DNA from: Certhia americana | Lineage: Eukaryota > Chordata > Aves > Passeriformes > Certhiidae | Assembly: GCA_018697195.1 (NCBI GenBank) | Contig: CM031870.1 | Location: forward strand, 11,180,849-11,244,848 | Direction of reading: 5' to 3' | DNA length: 64,000 bases | Shown here: piece by piece, positions 13,101 through 26,090 of the stretch | How positions within the stretch are numbered: the first letter of the stretch is position 1 | Layout: every line of letters begins with the position of its first letter | The notes under the pieces: model-generated | Seen by the model: the letters and a program-made list of their open reading frames with translations, nothing else | Told to the model about the DNA's origin: nothing | Databases searched by the model: none | Translations under genes and position numbers: made by a program

Positions 13101-16100
13101 AACAGCAAATATCAGATTAGAGAGAGAATGCTGGGCCCAGCAGGCCGCTCAGAGTCCCCACCAGTACATTAATTCTGGATATCCTCTTCAAATCCATCCC
13201 ATTTTTGTCAAATAATGGTCCTGGGTTTGTCTCTTGAGGTATTAGGTGAGCACCAGCACCTTGCATGTGCACTCCCCAGCACAAAAAAGGTCAACTGTAA
13301 TGGAGGGGAAGGTATCTCCCCAGCTTGGACACTGATCCCCCACGTCTGCTCTGAATGGACACAGTACTTACAGGGATAAAGAGACAAAATCATTTTTTGC
13401 TGCTGCCAAGGCAGCATCTTAGACAAGAAGGAAAACATTTAAATTTAATAACATTCTCTTTAGCTTCAGGGTGGTCTCTGTGTGAGAAATGGAAATCTGA
13501 AACAAGGGGGAAAAAAATCTATTCATGACATTTCTGGGTCCTGCCAGTCACAGGAAGATCCTGTATTCTGCTGACAGCCTCTCCTTAACTGAGCCTGTCA
13601 GCAACTGATTTTTTTTTTTTTTTTTAGTTAAAAATGAACTTTACGGGCAATCTTTTGGGAACTTTGCCAAACCTAAACCAACCTATGAGCCATTTAAAGT
13701 TCAATTAATTAGTAATTAGGAGTACAGAATTAACACAGGGGAGCATTTAGGAGAGTGTATATGTAATCAGCCAATCATTACCAACACAGAAACAGAACTG
13801 TGACACGGTATGAGTTTTCAGCACATCCACCTAAGTGTGTAAACATAATGAACATAGCAGTGGCTAAATATTTTAGGTTGCCATCCAGGGGAATGTTTGG
13901 TAAGTCTACTTCTGCAATTTGCAACTAAGCTACTCACCATAAAGAGGCTCAACTGGCACTAGAAACTTCCATAAAATTACAATGCTGCTTATTAGCTGGG
14001 TCTAAAATATCTCTTTTTTAGAGGACTACCAGCAATGAAGACATTTATTGTACCACACTTTTTTCATGTTTGTTTGCAAAAGGAGATTTCTCATCAATAG
14101 CCAAAGCACAGCAGTGACTCAACAATCCAGCCAGAGCCACCAAACAACGGAGTCTTATAGGTGTAAAACAAAGGCCAGGAAAATCATCCTGACCCTGAAT
14201 GGTTCTATCATTCTGAAAGTAAAAACTGCAAACTGCAGAACTTTGGGAACATTTTACAAGGGAGTTAACTGAATTTATGCTGCAGTGGTTTACATGGTCA
14301 GGAAAAAGTACTGCCATCCTTCTGTGGAAGCATAACACTGGTGGTATTGGAAGCTGCCAGTGCACTGCAAGAATACAGTTAAAATCCTTACAATGGATCA
14401 TAAAAGATCAAAGGGTTATCAAAAGCCTTCAGTATTGTCTGTCATTCCTGGTAGAAAAGATAAAAAGTAGCTGAGTATCTGGATTTAACCTTAGCCACGT
14501 GGTTAGTACTGGAAAAGGCCCCTTAAACAAACTTGTCTTGTCAAACACATTGTGAAATAAAAGAAGATGACCCAGAAGATCCTTCAAGGCACAACAGAGG
14601 AGTAACTTTACAGATCAGCAGCTTTTACAAAATAGAGGAGCTGACCCAGGGTAGGATTAGCTAGGGAGGCAAGTGGTGTGTTGTGAGCACCTGATTGAGT
14701 TGGAACAAGACAGAAAATGAGAATAAAACACCCTTCAGCTCTTCACAGAAACCACTGCTAAACTTTGATGGGAGCAAGATAAATTTGAAAGAAGAGAATA
14801 ATTAGCTTTTCTCCTGGAATATAATTCCTAATTCACTCTGCCTGAAGAAAAAGGAGTGTTTTCTTTGTGGAAGAGGCTGAAGGTATCTGAAAATCTCTGT
14901 GCCTCACCTTTGTGCTTTTTTTGATTTAAGCTTTCTCTTGTAGCTGGTGGGAGCTTTTAAAGTTGACTGAATGCAGATAAGAGGGCAGGATGGTCAAGAT
15001 GTGAGTTATTTTTACAATTTTTTTGTCTGTGTTTTATAATACTCTGTGATTGAGGAATGTGATGAGATCTGCCACAGCTGGTTGACAATCATCCACAGGA
15101 GTGCCAGCAAAGCAGAAATTGCTTCTGGGTGAACAATACTAATTTAAAATACCATTTATTTATAGAAAACATTAGTTTAAAATTAATTTTGCAATATCTA
15201 TGTGGAAATAACATTATTCTTCTTAAAAGTAACCGATGACTCACTGTGCCTCCTACTGTAAATTTTATGCATTTTTCTTATGCAATCTCTGACAAAAACT
15301 GGTTAATAGTCACTATAGACTTGGGTACAACTGACACCAAATACTATAGCTCTCCTTTAAATAGATAAAACTGTTTAACTGCTCAAGAATAGGTATTATT
15401 TAGATAAAGATTTACTGAATACTTAATTTGAATTTCTGAGTTTGGGGTCTGTTTGCCTGGTTTTTACTTACATGCGATTTGGCACTCCCATGTGGTTTAA
15501 GATGGTTTGCAAAAGTTTTGCATTTCCTTTCTGCAATCTGCTTTTACCTGCAAATATGTATTTTGCCATCCAGATGAATAAAATCAGATTTAAAAAAAAT
15601 TATAAGCATTATAACAGCACAGAAGTGCTGTGTTGCAATATTCCTCGTATAAGCAGATTATTAAATTAGTGAGCGCAGTCCAAAGCCTGTTGGCCTCATC
15701 TGAATTTTTCAAAAAGTATATTTTCAGACAAAGAGAGAGTTCTAGCTGCTTGGTAACCTAAATCAAAAGATGATGATTCACAACCTTGCTCCCCATACAA
15801 TTACTTGGTTCACTATGTGCTACCTCAGCACATTCCTCTATCAGTTGCAGGACTTTGTTTTAGTCTCAGATTTTTTGTGTACTATTTGATTACATAATTG
15901 GCACTAATGCCTCCTAATTAGGTACATATTCAGGTCTCTGTCAAAAACAGAATATCAGTTTATCAGAAGGACACAGCTGGGAGGATTTGGGGCTCCTTTT
16001 TGCTGGAGTCCCTCAGCTCCTGGGGAGGGGGGCAGCCCATTCCTCCCACAGTCAGAGCTGTTGTATTTGTTGGTCAGCTGCTTCTTCCTGCCCCTGCATC

Positions 16101-17394
16101 CCCACATTCACACAGCCAAAGTGGCTGTGTGGCTCTCAAGCCATCCCATGTGGCATTTCAAACCTTCACTTCAGCAGCACTGCTTTGCCTAAAATACTTA
16201 GTAGCAACAAGAAGAATTTGCTTGGACTATCAAATTATTCTTCATGGAATGGCTCTGTTCAGTAATATTAATGACTGTATAAATAACAAAATAACTTCTT
16301 ATGGTTCTGCAAGATTTAATTCTCTTTTAATACCTGACCTTATGTTTTAATAGACTTATTGAAATTCCTTTTTTAATTATTAAACATTGTAACTATAAAA
16401 AGGGAGGAAGTGCTTTGGATATTGCCTGCAGTTTAAATATAAATAAACAAGAATTTTGCCTTTCAAATGTCAGTTGTCAAACATTCTGTTGAACATAGGC
16501 CTTTCATTTAAAGATGAGGGTACCTAGCTGCCTGAGCTGCTTCAATAATACCAAGTTTTAGATATCATCAGTTGAGCCCATTTTTTCACCTTTACTTATT
16601 TCATTGTAGGTTGTGGAAGATATCCAGGTGAAATCTAATTCTATATAGGAAAGAAAGGACAGCTCCCACTGGAGCTGGACTTATTCTGTATTGATTATTG
16701 ATTTTATATTTGTATTGTGTTAAGTGTCCCGGAGACTTGCCCTTTACAAACAACATTAGTACCCAGAATTGCCCCAAAGTCGTACCACCAAAGAAGTTAC
16801 AATCTAAAATCTTCACCCTGCACACTCCTTAAATATTTCTCACAGCTAAATATAGAAACTACATCTTTCTAAGAATTTTTTTGAGCAAATGGTTTGTTTG
16901 CACTGTTTCCTCCAAGCACACATCACACCTCAGAAAACTGAATGGCAAATTGGTTCCAGGACTGTAAAGCTAGCAGATGAACACAATGAGAGCAGAAGAA
17001 GTGAAATTGCTGCCCATGACTCACAGGGGGAAGCAGACCCATTTCTCTCTGGAGAAAGGAGTTTGCCTAACACATGCACAGGAGCTCTGAAACCACAAGA
17101 AAGAAAGACACCAAAAGCTCATGAATCTCTTTGGGGAAACAAAAAATAAATTAAATAATAACATTGTCCATGTACAAGCTAAATTAGCTTTGAAAAATCT
17201 GTAAGCTCTATTTCTTCAGGTAAATCAGAACTCCCAAGTAAACTAATAACAAATGCCAGCATAACACTTTCACATAATAACTTTCATTATAAATGAAGCA
17301 GGAAAACAAGACTGGTTTTAATAAGATAGAGATTGGTTAGAAAAAAATGAACCCAGATTTCCAGACCACTTGTCTAAATTTTATGCAAATAGCA
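10149..17394. other. Unique-looking non-coding sequence
   Basis: No supported gene. Apart from the tandem repeat at 11134-11239 it has an (AAAT)n run at 11454-11472, A runs at 12128-12144 and 12573-12591, and a T run at 13609-13625. Overlapping frames on both strands at 14045-14401 and 16000-16350 (up to 118 codons) have no recognisable domains. The 11040-11400 stretch is richer in GC and pyrimidines than its surroundings. Confidence 0.5.
11134..11239. repeat. 53-bp tandem duplication (two copies)
   Basis: Two adjacent 53-bp copies begin CTCCTGTAGCAGCCATTCCT at 11134 and 11187. They differ at only a few positions, for example GGACATTCTG against GTACATTCTA, and GGGAAAAGCATCC against GGTAAAAGTATCC. 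Confidence 0.88.
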
Positions 17395-18086
17395 TGGTTT
17401 GAATGATAGGTGTCTGCTAAGGAAGGCAGAAGCCTCCCTTGGAATGGAGAATGTAAACCCCTCCCTCCAATTTACTATAACTTGGAAATTAGGGGGCTCT
17501 CAGGCAAAGATGTGGGGATAGGAATAACAGTTCTTTATTAGGAGAACTAAATTTTAAAAAATCCAAAACATGCAGTATTAAAAAAAAAACAAACCACTGG
17601 CAGAGTCAGGATATAACCTGACCCCCTGTGGGTCAGGGTGTTGGTGGCAGTGCCATTCCATGGTGGCTGCAGTCCCAGTGGCAGATGTGGCTCTGCTGAA
17701 GTGATGCTCATGTAGAAAAAGTGGAGTTTTTCACTGAAGGTCCAGTGGTGATAGATGGGCCTGATCTTCCTCTGAGAATCCAGTGAAAGGCTGCTTGGTG
17801 TTCCAACTCCCAGATTTTTATCCAAGTAGGAATACTTGGCTCCTCCCCCTGGATGGAGCATTTCCCGGTGGGATGATGGAATTCTATCAGTGAGACTCAA
17901 TGGCCCATTAGCAGAAGATCTCTCCCTGAAGGGAGGATGGGTTGTGGAAGAGATAAAGAAACTGCCCCAGCTGATTTTTTCACAGTTGTCTCATTAAACA
18001 GAGGGTTACCCCCTCCCCCCCTCAGTTTCAACAGATGGTGATAGAATAGAATTTTTTAGTTACATTTTGCACTGCCACCCACAACA
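17395..18086 (-). mobile_element. Solo LTR, ERV, minus orientation (TG...CA, 6-bp TSD)
   Basis: A 692-bp LTR. On the plus strand it begins TGGTTTGAAT and ends CCACAACA. The flanks are ATAGCA (17389-17394) and ATAGCT (18087-18092), a 6-bp duplication with one mismatch. TTTATT at 17534-17539 is AATAAA on the minus strand. A TATA-like GATAAAAA on the minus strand (complement of about 17815-17822) lies upstream of it, which fixes the orientation. I recognise the overall sequence as a common songbird LTR type from general knowledge, but I do not assign a library name. A 117-codon minus-strand frame at 17547-17900 lies wholly inside it and is not a gene. No second LTR or internal region is present. 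Confidence 0.84.
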
Positions 18087-18333
18087 ATAGCTAAAGAAAC
18101 TGCAAGTTCTTTTCTTGCTTATGTTTTCTGAAATTATTGTATACTTACCTTTTTTAGAGTGCTTGAAGAACATTTTTTGCTACCTCATACCCTAAGACAA
18201 CAGTTTGGAAAACTGTGAGATGCTATTTCATATCGAAGACTCTCCAAAATCCAATCTACATCCACCTTAGCTCCCTTAAACAGGTCATTATTTGATTATC
18301 AGACACACATGCCAAGTCATAAATTAATATTGA

Positions 18334-18408
18334 AGTCAGTGATGGGACCTGAACCTTGATCTGGTGGCTTCCCAGGTGAGTGCTCTGCACTTGAGGTAAT
18401 AGAGTAAT
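18334..18408 (-). repeat. tRNA-derived SINE relic or tRNA pseudogene
   Basis: Read on the minus strand, this stretch follows the order of a tRNA. An A-box-like TACCTCAAGTG is followed by GCAGAGCAC as the second half of a D arm, then an anticodon-loop-like CTGGGAA, then a B-box-like GGTTCAGGTCC (complement of 18345-18355). The spacing matches a pol III promoter. The anticodon and T stems pair poorly, and no acceptor stem closes, so it is not a working tRNA. The bases after the B box (CACTGACTTC and on) resemble the 3' bodies of old amniote tRNA-derived SINEs. I infer an ancient SINE fragment; a lone tRNA pseudogene is the alternative. Confidence 0.5.
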
Positions 18409-19808
18409 TAGATAGCTTTTCCTCTGAAGGATAATTGCTAATACATGTTAGCTGTTGGAGAGAAGCCCTCCTGACGAGCAGATATGGGTTTCCTTTTTCA
18501 TTAAAAAAGAAACTTCACTTTTTCAGTGGTTAACCTGCAGCATATTAAAATGTTTAGTGCCTAAGTTAGATAGAAGTGTTCCTCTGAGTAGCAAACAATT
18601 AAACAAAGAAGAGAAGGAGGAAAGTAGGACTATGTTTCTGAGACAAATCCACGGTGACAATTCACTCAAAGCTGCCCTGACAGCTATTCTTTAACCCACA
18701 GGACTGAAAACCAGCACACAATCTGGGTGGGGGTTAATAAAGGTAATAAATCCTGTGAGGCACAAGGAGCTCAAACAGCCTACCCACAACTGAAGTTTTT
18801 CAGAGATGATCTCTGATGTGTGCCACACCCCATGTGTACAAACTTCCCTGCCCACAAAGTGCAAGATTTCTGTTTCCTCATTTTCATGAACTCTGCTCTT
18901 CATTTTGGAGAGTCATAAACCTTCTTAAATAAATGCATATGCATCTATTAAATAGATCAGATTCACACATGTTATTTGAGCTAAACCTGTACGAATCTTA
19001 ATAAATTAAATTGACCCATAGGCAGACAGAAATATAACATATGCTGAGACTTTGGACTGTAGATACAATTTATGACAGATGAAAAAGAACTGTACATCTT
19101 GTGAATACAAATCTAATACCATATGAGAAGCTCAGTTTGGTTGAGTGTGCACTGAAGTGTGCGTAAGGTATCCTATTGACGTGAATTAAAACAGGTTTGG
19201 AGTCTAAATCATTTAGGTCTGATCCTGTCTTTGCTTATATATCCTGTGATCATTAGCATTTTAAAGGCTCAATGTCCAGTGGGTATTAAATGCTGCTAAT
19301 CTAAGACTCAAAATACAAATACCAAGATTTCAATTTCTTTTTAGGTATTTTTATTTTTAGAAAACATTTTTACTTTCAGAAGCACAATGTGAGATATATT
19401 TCAACATATTACATGTGAGTGCCTCATATTGCTTGACAGATTCCACAGGTTTCATCTATCTGGCAACTCTGAATGAGAGTTACAAAAATCCCTGCAGCTG
19501 GATTTCAGTTCTAACGTGAAATTTGAGCAGCAGAATTAATTTCAACTTTCCTTAATTTCAACTTTGTTTTTGTTTGGGTTTTTTGGTTTTGTTTTGCTTT
19601 ACCTTCTCTCAGAAGTTTTCTATAGCTTCTCTTTCTTTCCTTCTACATCTTTCCAGGCTGAACTGGCATTCCTGGAACTCAGCAATTCCTGTCAATCACT
19701 AATAGTTAGGGCCACTTCCAGAAAATTTGAACTATCAGCATGGCAGCATTAGTGCTGCAGGGACAAATGGCATGTCAGCAGTACTGGATGGAGCCATTTA
19801 CAAATTGC

Positions 19809-19812
<4 letters not shown>

Positions 19813-19841
<29 letters not shown>
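19813..19841 (+). repeat. Poly(A) run, 29 A
   Basis: An uninterrupted run of 29 A follows GCATTT. It could be the tail of an old retroposed sequence, but nothing upstream is recognisable and I found no target duplication. Confidence 0.85.
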
Positions 19842-19843
<2 letters not shown>

Positions 19844-22800
19844 AGGGTATGATTACTGACCCCTGGAAACAGAGTGAAAACCCACTATAGCATTTTTGGT
19901 TATCATCCCAGACTGCACAGTAATTTTGACACTATACAATAATAAAGTCGCTCTTTGTTTTCAGGCTCCACTTGCCCAGAGCACTGCTTTGCAGTCAGCA
20001 TCAACAGTGGGTTGGTCACTGTCTTCTGCAGGGGATGGGAAGTCACGGTCCACAAAGGTTTATTGAGGACTGCTCTGGGCTTTTTGGACAGAAATGTCCA
20101 CTTGTGTGTTCTATTTAAACTTCTGTTGGAATGACCATAGGTCCCTGACACTCAGCTTAGACTCTCAAAACAGATGAGGGGTTTCCTTGAATTTCTTTGC
20201 ATAAATAAATACCCACACATACAGAAACCTGATGTGTCATTCTGACAAGACATGATTCACTTTTTCTATTTATGAGCTTCTTCCATGGATCTGCTACTAC
20301 ACTTCCCCACAGATAATCCCTGGATATCCACACACCCCCTTGGAGAGCAGGTGTCTGGCAGCACAAGTGTGAGGTAAGGCCACTCCATTGCACTGCTGCA
20401 GTTGGGAATTGGAGAGAAAAATCACTAAAGCCCATATCTTCGAAATTATTTATACACCTGTCTTCATAGATCTTAAATAACATGAACTGATTTCAAAACA
20501 ATGCATTCATAATGAAACAGAAAACTGAATCAAACTTTCCAGAATCCTGGCCTAGCATTATGTCCAGTTCTAGATGGAGCAGGTCTGTGCATGCCAAATG
20601 TGCTGGTTCTGTGCAGGAGCTCCAAGCCCTTCAGCCCCTGCTGGCACAGGCACATGCAAGCACTCAGACTTCACCATGGCCAGGGCAGTCAAAGTTTTAT
20701 GGATTGAAAACTGTAGAGATGATGACTGCCATTACAACATAAATCAAACAAAGGAGAGCAGCAGTGAGAACTCTCTCTCTGCCACCTCATTTCCAATGTA
20801 CCTCAGGAAGACAATTAAAGGAGGCCTTGGGTCTGCATGTTCATCAGTCCTTTTGCTGAGGCCACCAGCATGAATATCTGTGTTAGCCACTTGTGGTGCT
20901 GGTTCACAACTGTCCTCTGAGAATCTGATCAACAGCACTGTGACCTACAAACCCTCATATTACAGATGGGAGATTTTGGGTCCAGTCTGGGTCTTTAGAA
21001 CTAAACTGGCTTAAACTGAAGTTCAGTTTTGGGGCTGGGCTGGCTGTGGTTGCTGCAGCATGGTGGGAAGGCTCTCAGAGATAGGAGCTCTCCCTGTGCA
21101 GGATGGTGCTATTGAATGTGCTGTGTGAATGGAGTGAGAAACTATTTAACAAATTTGCATCTTTGTCTGTTGGCAGGTTACAATTCTGTAATTTATTCAC
21201 CCCTGCTTTATCTGCCAAACTCTCTCCAATTTTTAGTCTATTAATTGAGCACCAACAGTGTATATTATGAGTATCTGCTATCCTATTGTTTCTGATTCTC
21301 CTCTGGGTGAGAAGGGTTCTTGGCAGCCAGTTTCCTCTGTGAGCACTCAGGCTTCCAAGCTCCATATTAACTTTCTGATGAACATTCTCTAACAGTAACT
21401 AAAAATTTACTGTTTCGGCAGCATTACTGCCATTAAATTTACTTGCTTGAATATTCCCAAACAATATAAATCCAATATGTTGCTGAATATGAGGTGAAAA
21501 TGTGTATTAATCTGGTAACTTTTTGTTATCAGAATATGATGGATAACTTTTCAGTCTGTCCTACTGCTGATGTTGAAGTACTGATAATATTTTAGTTGGG
21601 CAGGCACTGTTTTCAAGGATTTGCAGCCCCTATCCTTAATTTGATGCTCCAATTTTCATTCATGCCATAGTTTTATTACAGTTCACTTATTGACCTGAAT
21701 CTGAAGAACCTATTGGTTAACATATTAAAACTGACAATAACTATACTGATATATTTCTTCTTAAACCTGAAATGAATTTATAATATTGCTAAAATTAATT
21801 TTTTTTCCCAGCATCTAGGATACAAAAATTAGTTTGCATAATAAGTAGCATAATTTGGTTGGGTTTACCATGATTTGCTTCACCCATGTGCATTTTCTGG
21901 TGCTATTACTAAGCATTCCATTTGGCTGATGTTTTAATCCACCTGGCACAGGAAAAGACTCTTCTCTGATTTTATTTCAGAATTGCTGAAAATAGTACGT
22001 TTAGATGAACTCAATATTTATTAGAGGAGCAAACTGTGTTATGATGCTGGCCTAAGAGTCTGCTTTTAAATTTATCTGCCTCTTAAATTCCAGCAGATAT
22101 GCTGGTAGAGAAGGCCTGATCCATGTGCCATTATGGCCATTCCATAGGTTGCTCCTGACTGTGTGAGAGTGAGGAGATCAGGATATCAGCAGGTCAGGAT
22201 GAAACAGAAGAGAACCTGCATGAAGGTCAGGGCTCTGTCTTTGCTTTGTGCTCATTCCGTTAATCTGAAATCAGACCAAATAGACTCAGGAATGAGGACA
22301 TGAGATATCCTCTAGCTTCTGTTGGTGGGGATTATGTGTTAGATTTTTTCAAACTCTTATCTGAATGATTATGCAGTAGCAATGAGCCTTTGGGTACCCA
22401 GGTCCCAGCCAGTTTTCTGGGCTTTGAAAGGGGGAAAAAACCCAAACCAGTGTTTTGGACTCACTGTGACTTTCTGAATATTATTATTCCTCTAGGGTTG
22501 CTCTGGCTTTACATGATTTATCATTTCCCTAAACTTTCTTAACTGCTTTCAAATATTACTGTAAATCCCTTCACCCATTTGCAGCTTGGCAAATCAGCTT
22601 TTTGTTTAACCCTTTGTGACAAACCTATTTTAAAGACGCTCTTCTTCCTTCCTCTTGCTTTCTAAGTTATAAAACAAGACCCTGGGGATCACTAAGGATA
22701 CAAGGGAATATTTCACACGAGGAGCCTAATGCCCTGATCACATTCAGGGTTGAGTAATTGCATTTCATGCATAGTGCATGAACACGTGGCAGAATCTCCT

Positions 22801-24924
22801 CTTTGCACTGTCAGCTAGACACAGCACCGTGGATCAAACTACTATTTTTCAGATTGCTGGAAATGCTTTATGGAGAGAAATATATGTCTGCCAGCAAAGC
22901 ATTTTCCAAATGAAGTCAGCATAAACCCAGCCTGCAAGAAACACAGCCTGGTAATGGTGACATTTTGCAGTTTAACTGTGTTTGCCAGTGTAGTAATATG
23001 AGCGAGGGTTTCACATGCATGCAGGCAAAGCTGACAGCATCAGCACCCTGCTGGGGCTGGAAAAATCCAAGGGCACCAACCCCAGCAGCACCAGAGGAAT
23101 TCCTGCCAGCAAACAGAGCAGTTCCTCCTTTCCAGATCGGGCCAGGGAGAGCAGTGAGCACCCAGACCAACAGCAGAACCTGCCCTCAGCCTGTCCTGCT
23201 CCTCTCCCCACTTCTCCAAGCATTTTTCATTTCTTCAAGGAAACAACACTCAGTTCTATCAGAAGCAACACATCTGAGCTACTATCAAGTTATTTTTTCT
23301 TTTTCCCCAGAAAAGAGCAGATAATACCATCACTGATGCAACTGAAAAAATGAGTAAATGGTGTGTGTTTTTTTAAACAAAATCTGCTGCTAAAAGGGAA
23401 AGGGAATAAGGGACCTTGCTACAATGAATGTTTTACTTTATACATCAAATGCTTTAAACCACTTACCCCTTTTTCCTGCAACTTTAAAGAAAGGTTAGAA
23501 GTATTTCTAGATGTGATTGCTTGCCATGGAAGTAAGTGGGTCAAAGACTATACTTGAAAAAATCTGGATATTTTCTCATTATTTAACTCCTAGCACTGGC
23601 AAAACAGAACTTTCTAAACTCAATTATTTTGTAAATAGTAATGCAATAATCCTCATAAACCCCAATTTTTTCCCCATATTTAAAATAATTAAGGGCATTT
23701 AGGTACCTGGGAGAAATACAGCATGGTAGTCACATGCCTGTGATATAAAATTTTAAATTTTTGCAATACTTAGTAAGAGAGAAAAAAGCAATGCCAATTT
23801 AAACCAGTCAGAAAGGCCAAAGGATGCTCACATTAGGAAAACAAGAATTTGTGCAAATCTAGCTCTCAGAGGATAGCAGGTCTGTTTTCGATGTCTGGAG
23901 ACTGCACATGTTGACTGTCAGAGGGCTAAGTTCACTTCAGAAACTAAAAAGTCTGTAGCTGCTCACACAGAATCAGAGGTCAGTTGATGGCTGAATCAAG
24001 GCAGGATTTCTCCGTTTCTTGTCATCCCACACTGATGCATTTGAACTTCTTTTTCACTTATGGGAACATTTCCAGATGTCTGTCTGATAACAGGAAGTGT
24101 AAAAAATCCCTGTATCAGAGCATTAATACTCTGGGTAGATTTATTTTTTTCCCCCCCAAACAACTTCTCAGAGCTGTATAGCTGTCCTTGCTTACTTAAT
24201 CTTTTCTCATGCAGGTATTTTCTATTGTATTCTCTTTTGATTTCCTGGCAATTTCTAATGTCCTACTTAGTGTTTTGGCAGCAAATCAGCACCAACCTGA
24301 TGTCTTAAGAGAACGATTTACAATGACTTTAAGATTTCCTTTATGAGTGGGAATACTTAATTTGGAGCCCATAATGACATAAAACTTAGAATTACTTTCT
24401 CCTCTATAAACAATACTTTAAATTAATTGCCCAATAACTCAATATTAAGTGATCCTCCTGTAACTTTTCCATGTCTGCTATAGATTAAATTGTCCTACAT
24501 AAATTTGCACCAAGCAAACTTTCTCCAAGAAACTCTTTCTAAATACACAGCACAAAGTTTAGCACAGAGCCCTGCAAGACCTCATTAATAACATCCTTCC
24601 AGCATGAAAATGTACCATTTATGTCCATCCTTTGTTTCTCTCTTTTCACCTGTTGTTAGTTCACAGAATGAGCTCACCCTCCTTAGAAACACCTCTTTTG
24701 ACAAAGCCTTTGGAAATTCAATATTGTTCTGTTTCTCAGATTCAGATTACCCATGGAGCATCTTTGCTGCTGGCACTTGTGGATCTGCTTAGTCATCTAT
24801 GAGTGGGCATGGCAGGTCCCAAGTGCTGTCATGCACCACAAATTCACTCTACATAATAATTAGAGGGGAGAAGTACTGAACAGTGGCAAACACACACACG
24901 TGTGGCCATAATCCTTCCATCAGA

Positions 24925-26090
24925 TGTCCTGGCTCCAGCTCAGGTAGAGTTAATTTCTTCTCAGTAGCTGTTGCAGTACTGTGTTTTGGAATTGGAATGG
25001 GAATAGTGTTGATAAAACAGTGATGTTTTGGGGTTTGACTAAGTCATGTTCATCCTAAGTCAGGCACTTTGTTTTGTTTGTCTGTGCTCTGCCTGTGACG
25101 TTTGCAAAAAAACCCCAATTCTAGGAGGAGGCACAGCTGGGACAAGTGACCTAAAATGGCCAAAAGCCACTCCATACCACAGAGCCCAGCATACCACCGT
25201 GCCCAGTATATAAACTGGGGGAAGCAGGTAGGTCTGACCACAGTTTGGGAAGGGGGTGTCTGGCATTGATCACCAGGTGGTGAGAAACTGTATTGGGATC
25301 TGTGGAGGCCCAGCAGCCTGGTACTAGAGCTATAACACCTCAGCCCTGGAGAGGCAGAAGCAGGCAAGGAGAAACATCCCTCCAAGATTAAGAAGTGCCT
25401 CCCTCCCATAGGCCTTTGCAGGCACATGTTCATGTCTTCAGTTCTACTGGTTTGTACAGTTGTTTCCCCACTGTACAGCCCCCATTCACCTTATTTGTAT
25501 ATTCCCTAGATTGTTCTCCCTTCTCCTGATCCCCATTGTTCCTGGTTTGGTTCATTGTCCCACCCCTGTTATCTGGTTGGTTCCCCTCGTTGGCTGCCCC
25601 TCCTCTGCACCACTTTCACTTGTTCCCATTTGCCTGTAAGCCTTGGATCAATACCTTTTTCCCATATTTAACCCTGTGCCCTCAACCCCATATTGTCTTT
25701 GTCCCTGGACTCCCTTAGCAGCTCAATAAAATGTTCTCAGAGTTCCATACAAAGACTCGTCCTTGGCTTCTATTACCAGCCAATACAGCTAGAGAGCTCT
25801 GGGCCCCAAAGTGCTGGTTGCTCTCCAGAACCCATCAAAGTTTACTCTACTTCATGCATCACCTGGTTTTGGTTGTGGGGTTTTTTCCATTTTATCATCA
25901 TCATTATTATTATTTACTATTATTGTTGTATTTTACTTTATTTTCACTGTTAAACTATTCTTATCTCGACACACAAGTTTTAACTCCCCATTGCACTGGT
26001 GCAGGGGGAAGTGGAAGGGGATTGAGTGAGCAGCTGTGTAACGTTCCATTATTTCATCTCCAGCTGGGCTGAAAACCACCTCAGTCCACA
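24925..26090 (+). mobile_element. ERVL-type solo LTR, split by a nested LTR
   Basis: The host LTR occupies 24925-25300 and 25855-26090, about 612 bp without the insertion. It begins TGTCCTGGCTCCAGCTCAGG and contains AGAGTTAATTTCTTCTCAGTAGCTG-like text, a TATA box (TATATAAA, 25207-25214) and an ATT/ATC-rich stretch at 25896-25930. Its last part resembles the AAACCACGACA end typical of a widespread avian ERVL LTR that I recognise. A 5-bp duplication TCAGA (24920-24924 and 26091-26095) flanks it, and the match extends to 7 bp (CATCAGA) if the last CA of the LTR is counted. A 5-bp duplication fits ERVL. The right end is about 10 bases longer than I expect, so it is less certain than the left. Confidence 0.83.
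25301..25854 (+). mobile_element. Solo LTR, family B, nested inside the ERVL-type LTR
   Basis: A 554-bp LTR that begins TGTGGAGGCC, exactly as the copy at 5931, and ends TACTTCA. The host sequence on the left stops at CTGTATTGGGATC and resumes on the right at TGCATCACCTGG. In intact relatives of the host LTR these two pieces are contiguous. The flanking hexamers GGGATC and TGCATC match at four of six positions, which I read as a decayed 6-bp duplication. AATAAA lies at 25725-25730 after CTTTGTCCCTGGACTCCC, a block shared with the 6-kb copy. The length agrees with the 559 bp of that copy. It must be younger than the LTR it interrupts. Confidence 0.85.

Larger units (their letters stand above)
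18087..24924. other. Unique-looking non-coding sequence with one SINE relic
   Basis: No supported protein gene. It contains the tRNA-derived relic at 18334-18408 and a run of 29 A at 19813-19841. The overlapping frames at about 22916-23353 (up to 119 codons, both strands) fall in a slightly GC-richer patch and show no domain. A short CACACACACGTGTG palindrome-like repeat lies near 24891-24904. Confidence 0.5.

Noticed and set aside
25050..25433. 127-codon minus-strand frame
   Set aside because: It lies across the junction of the ERVL-type LTR and the nested family B LTR, both non-coding.
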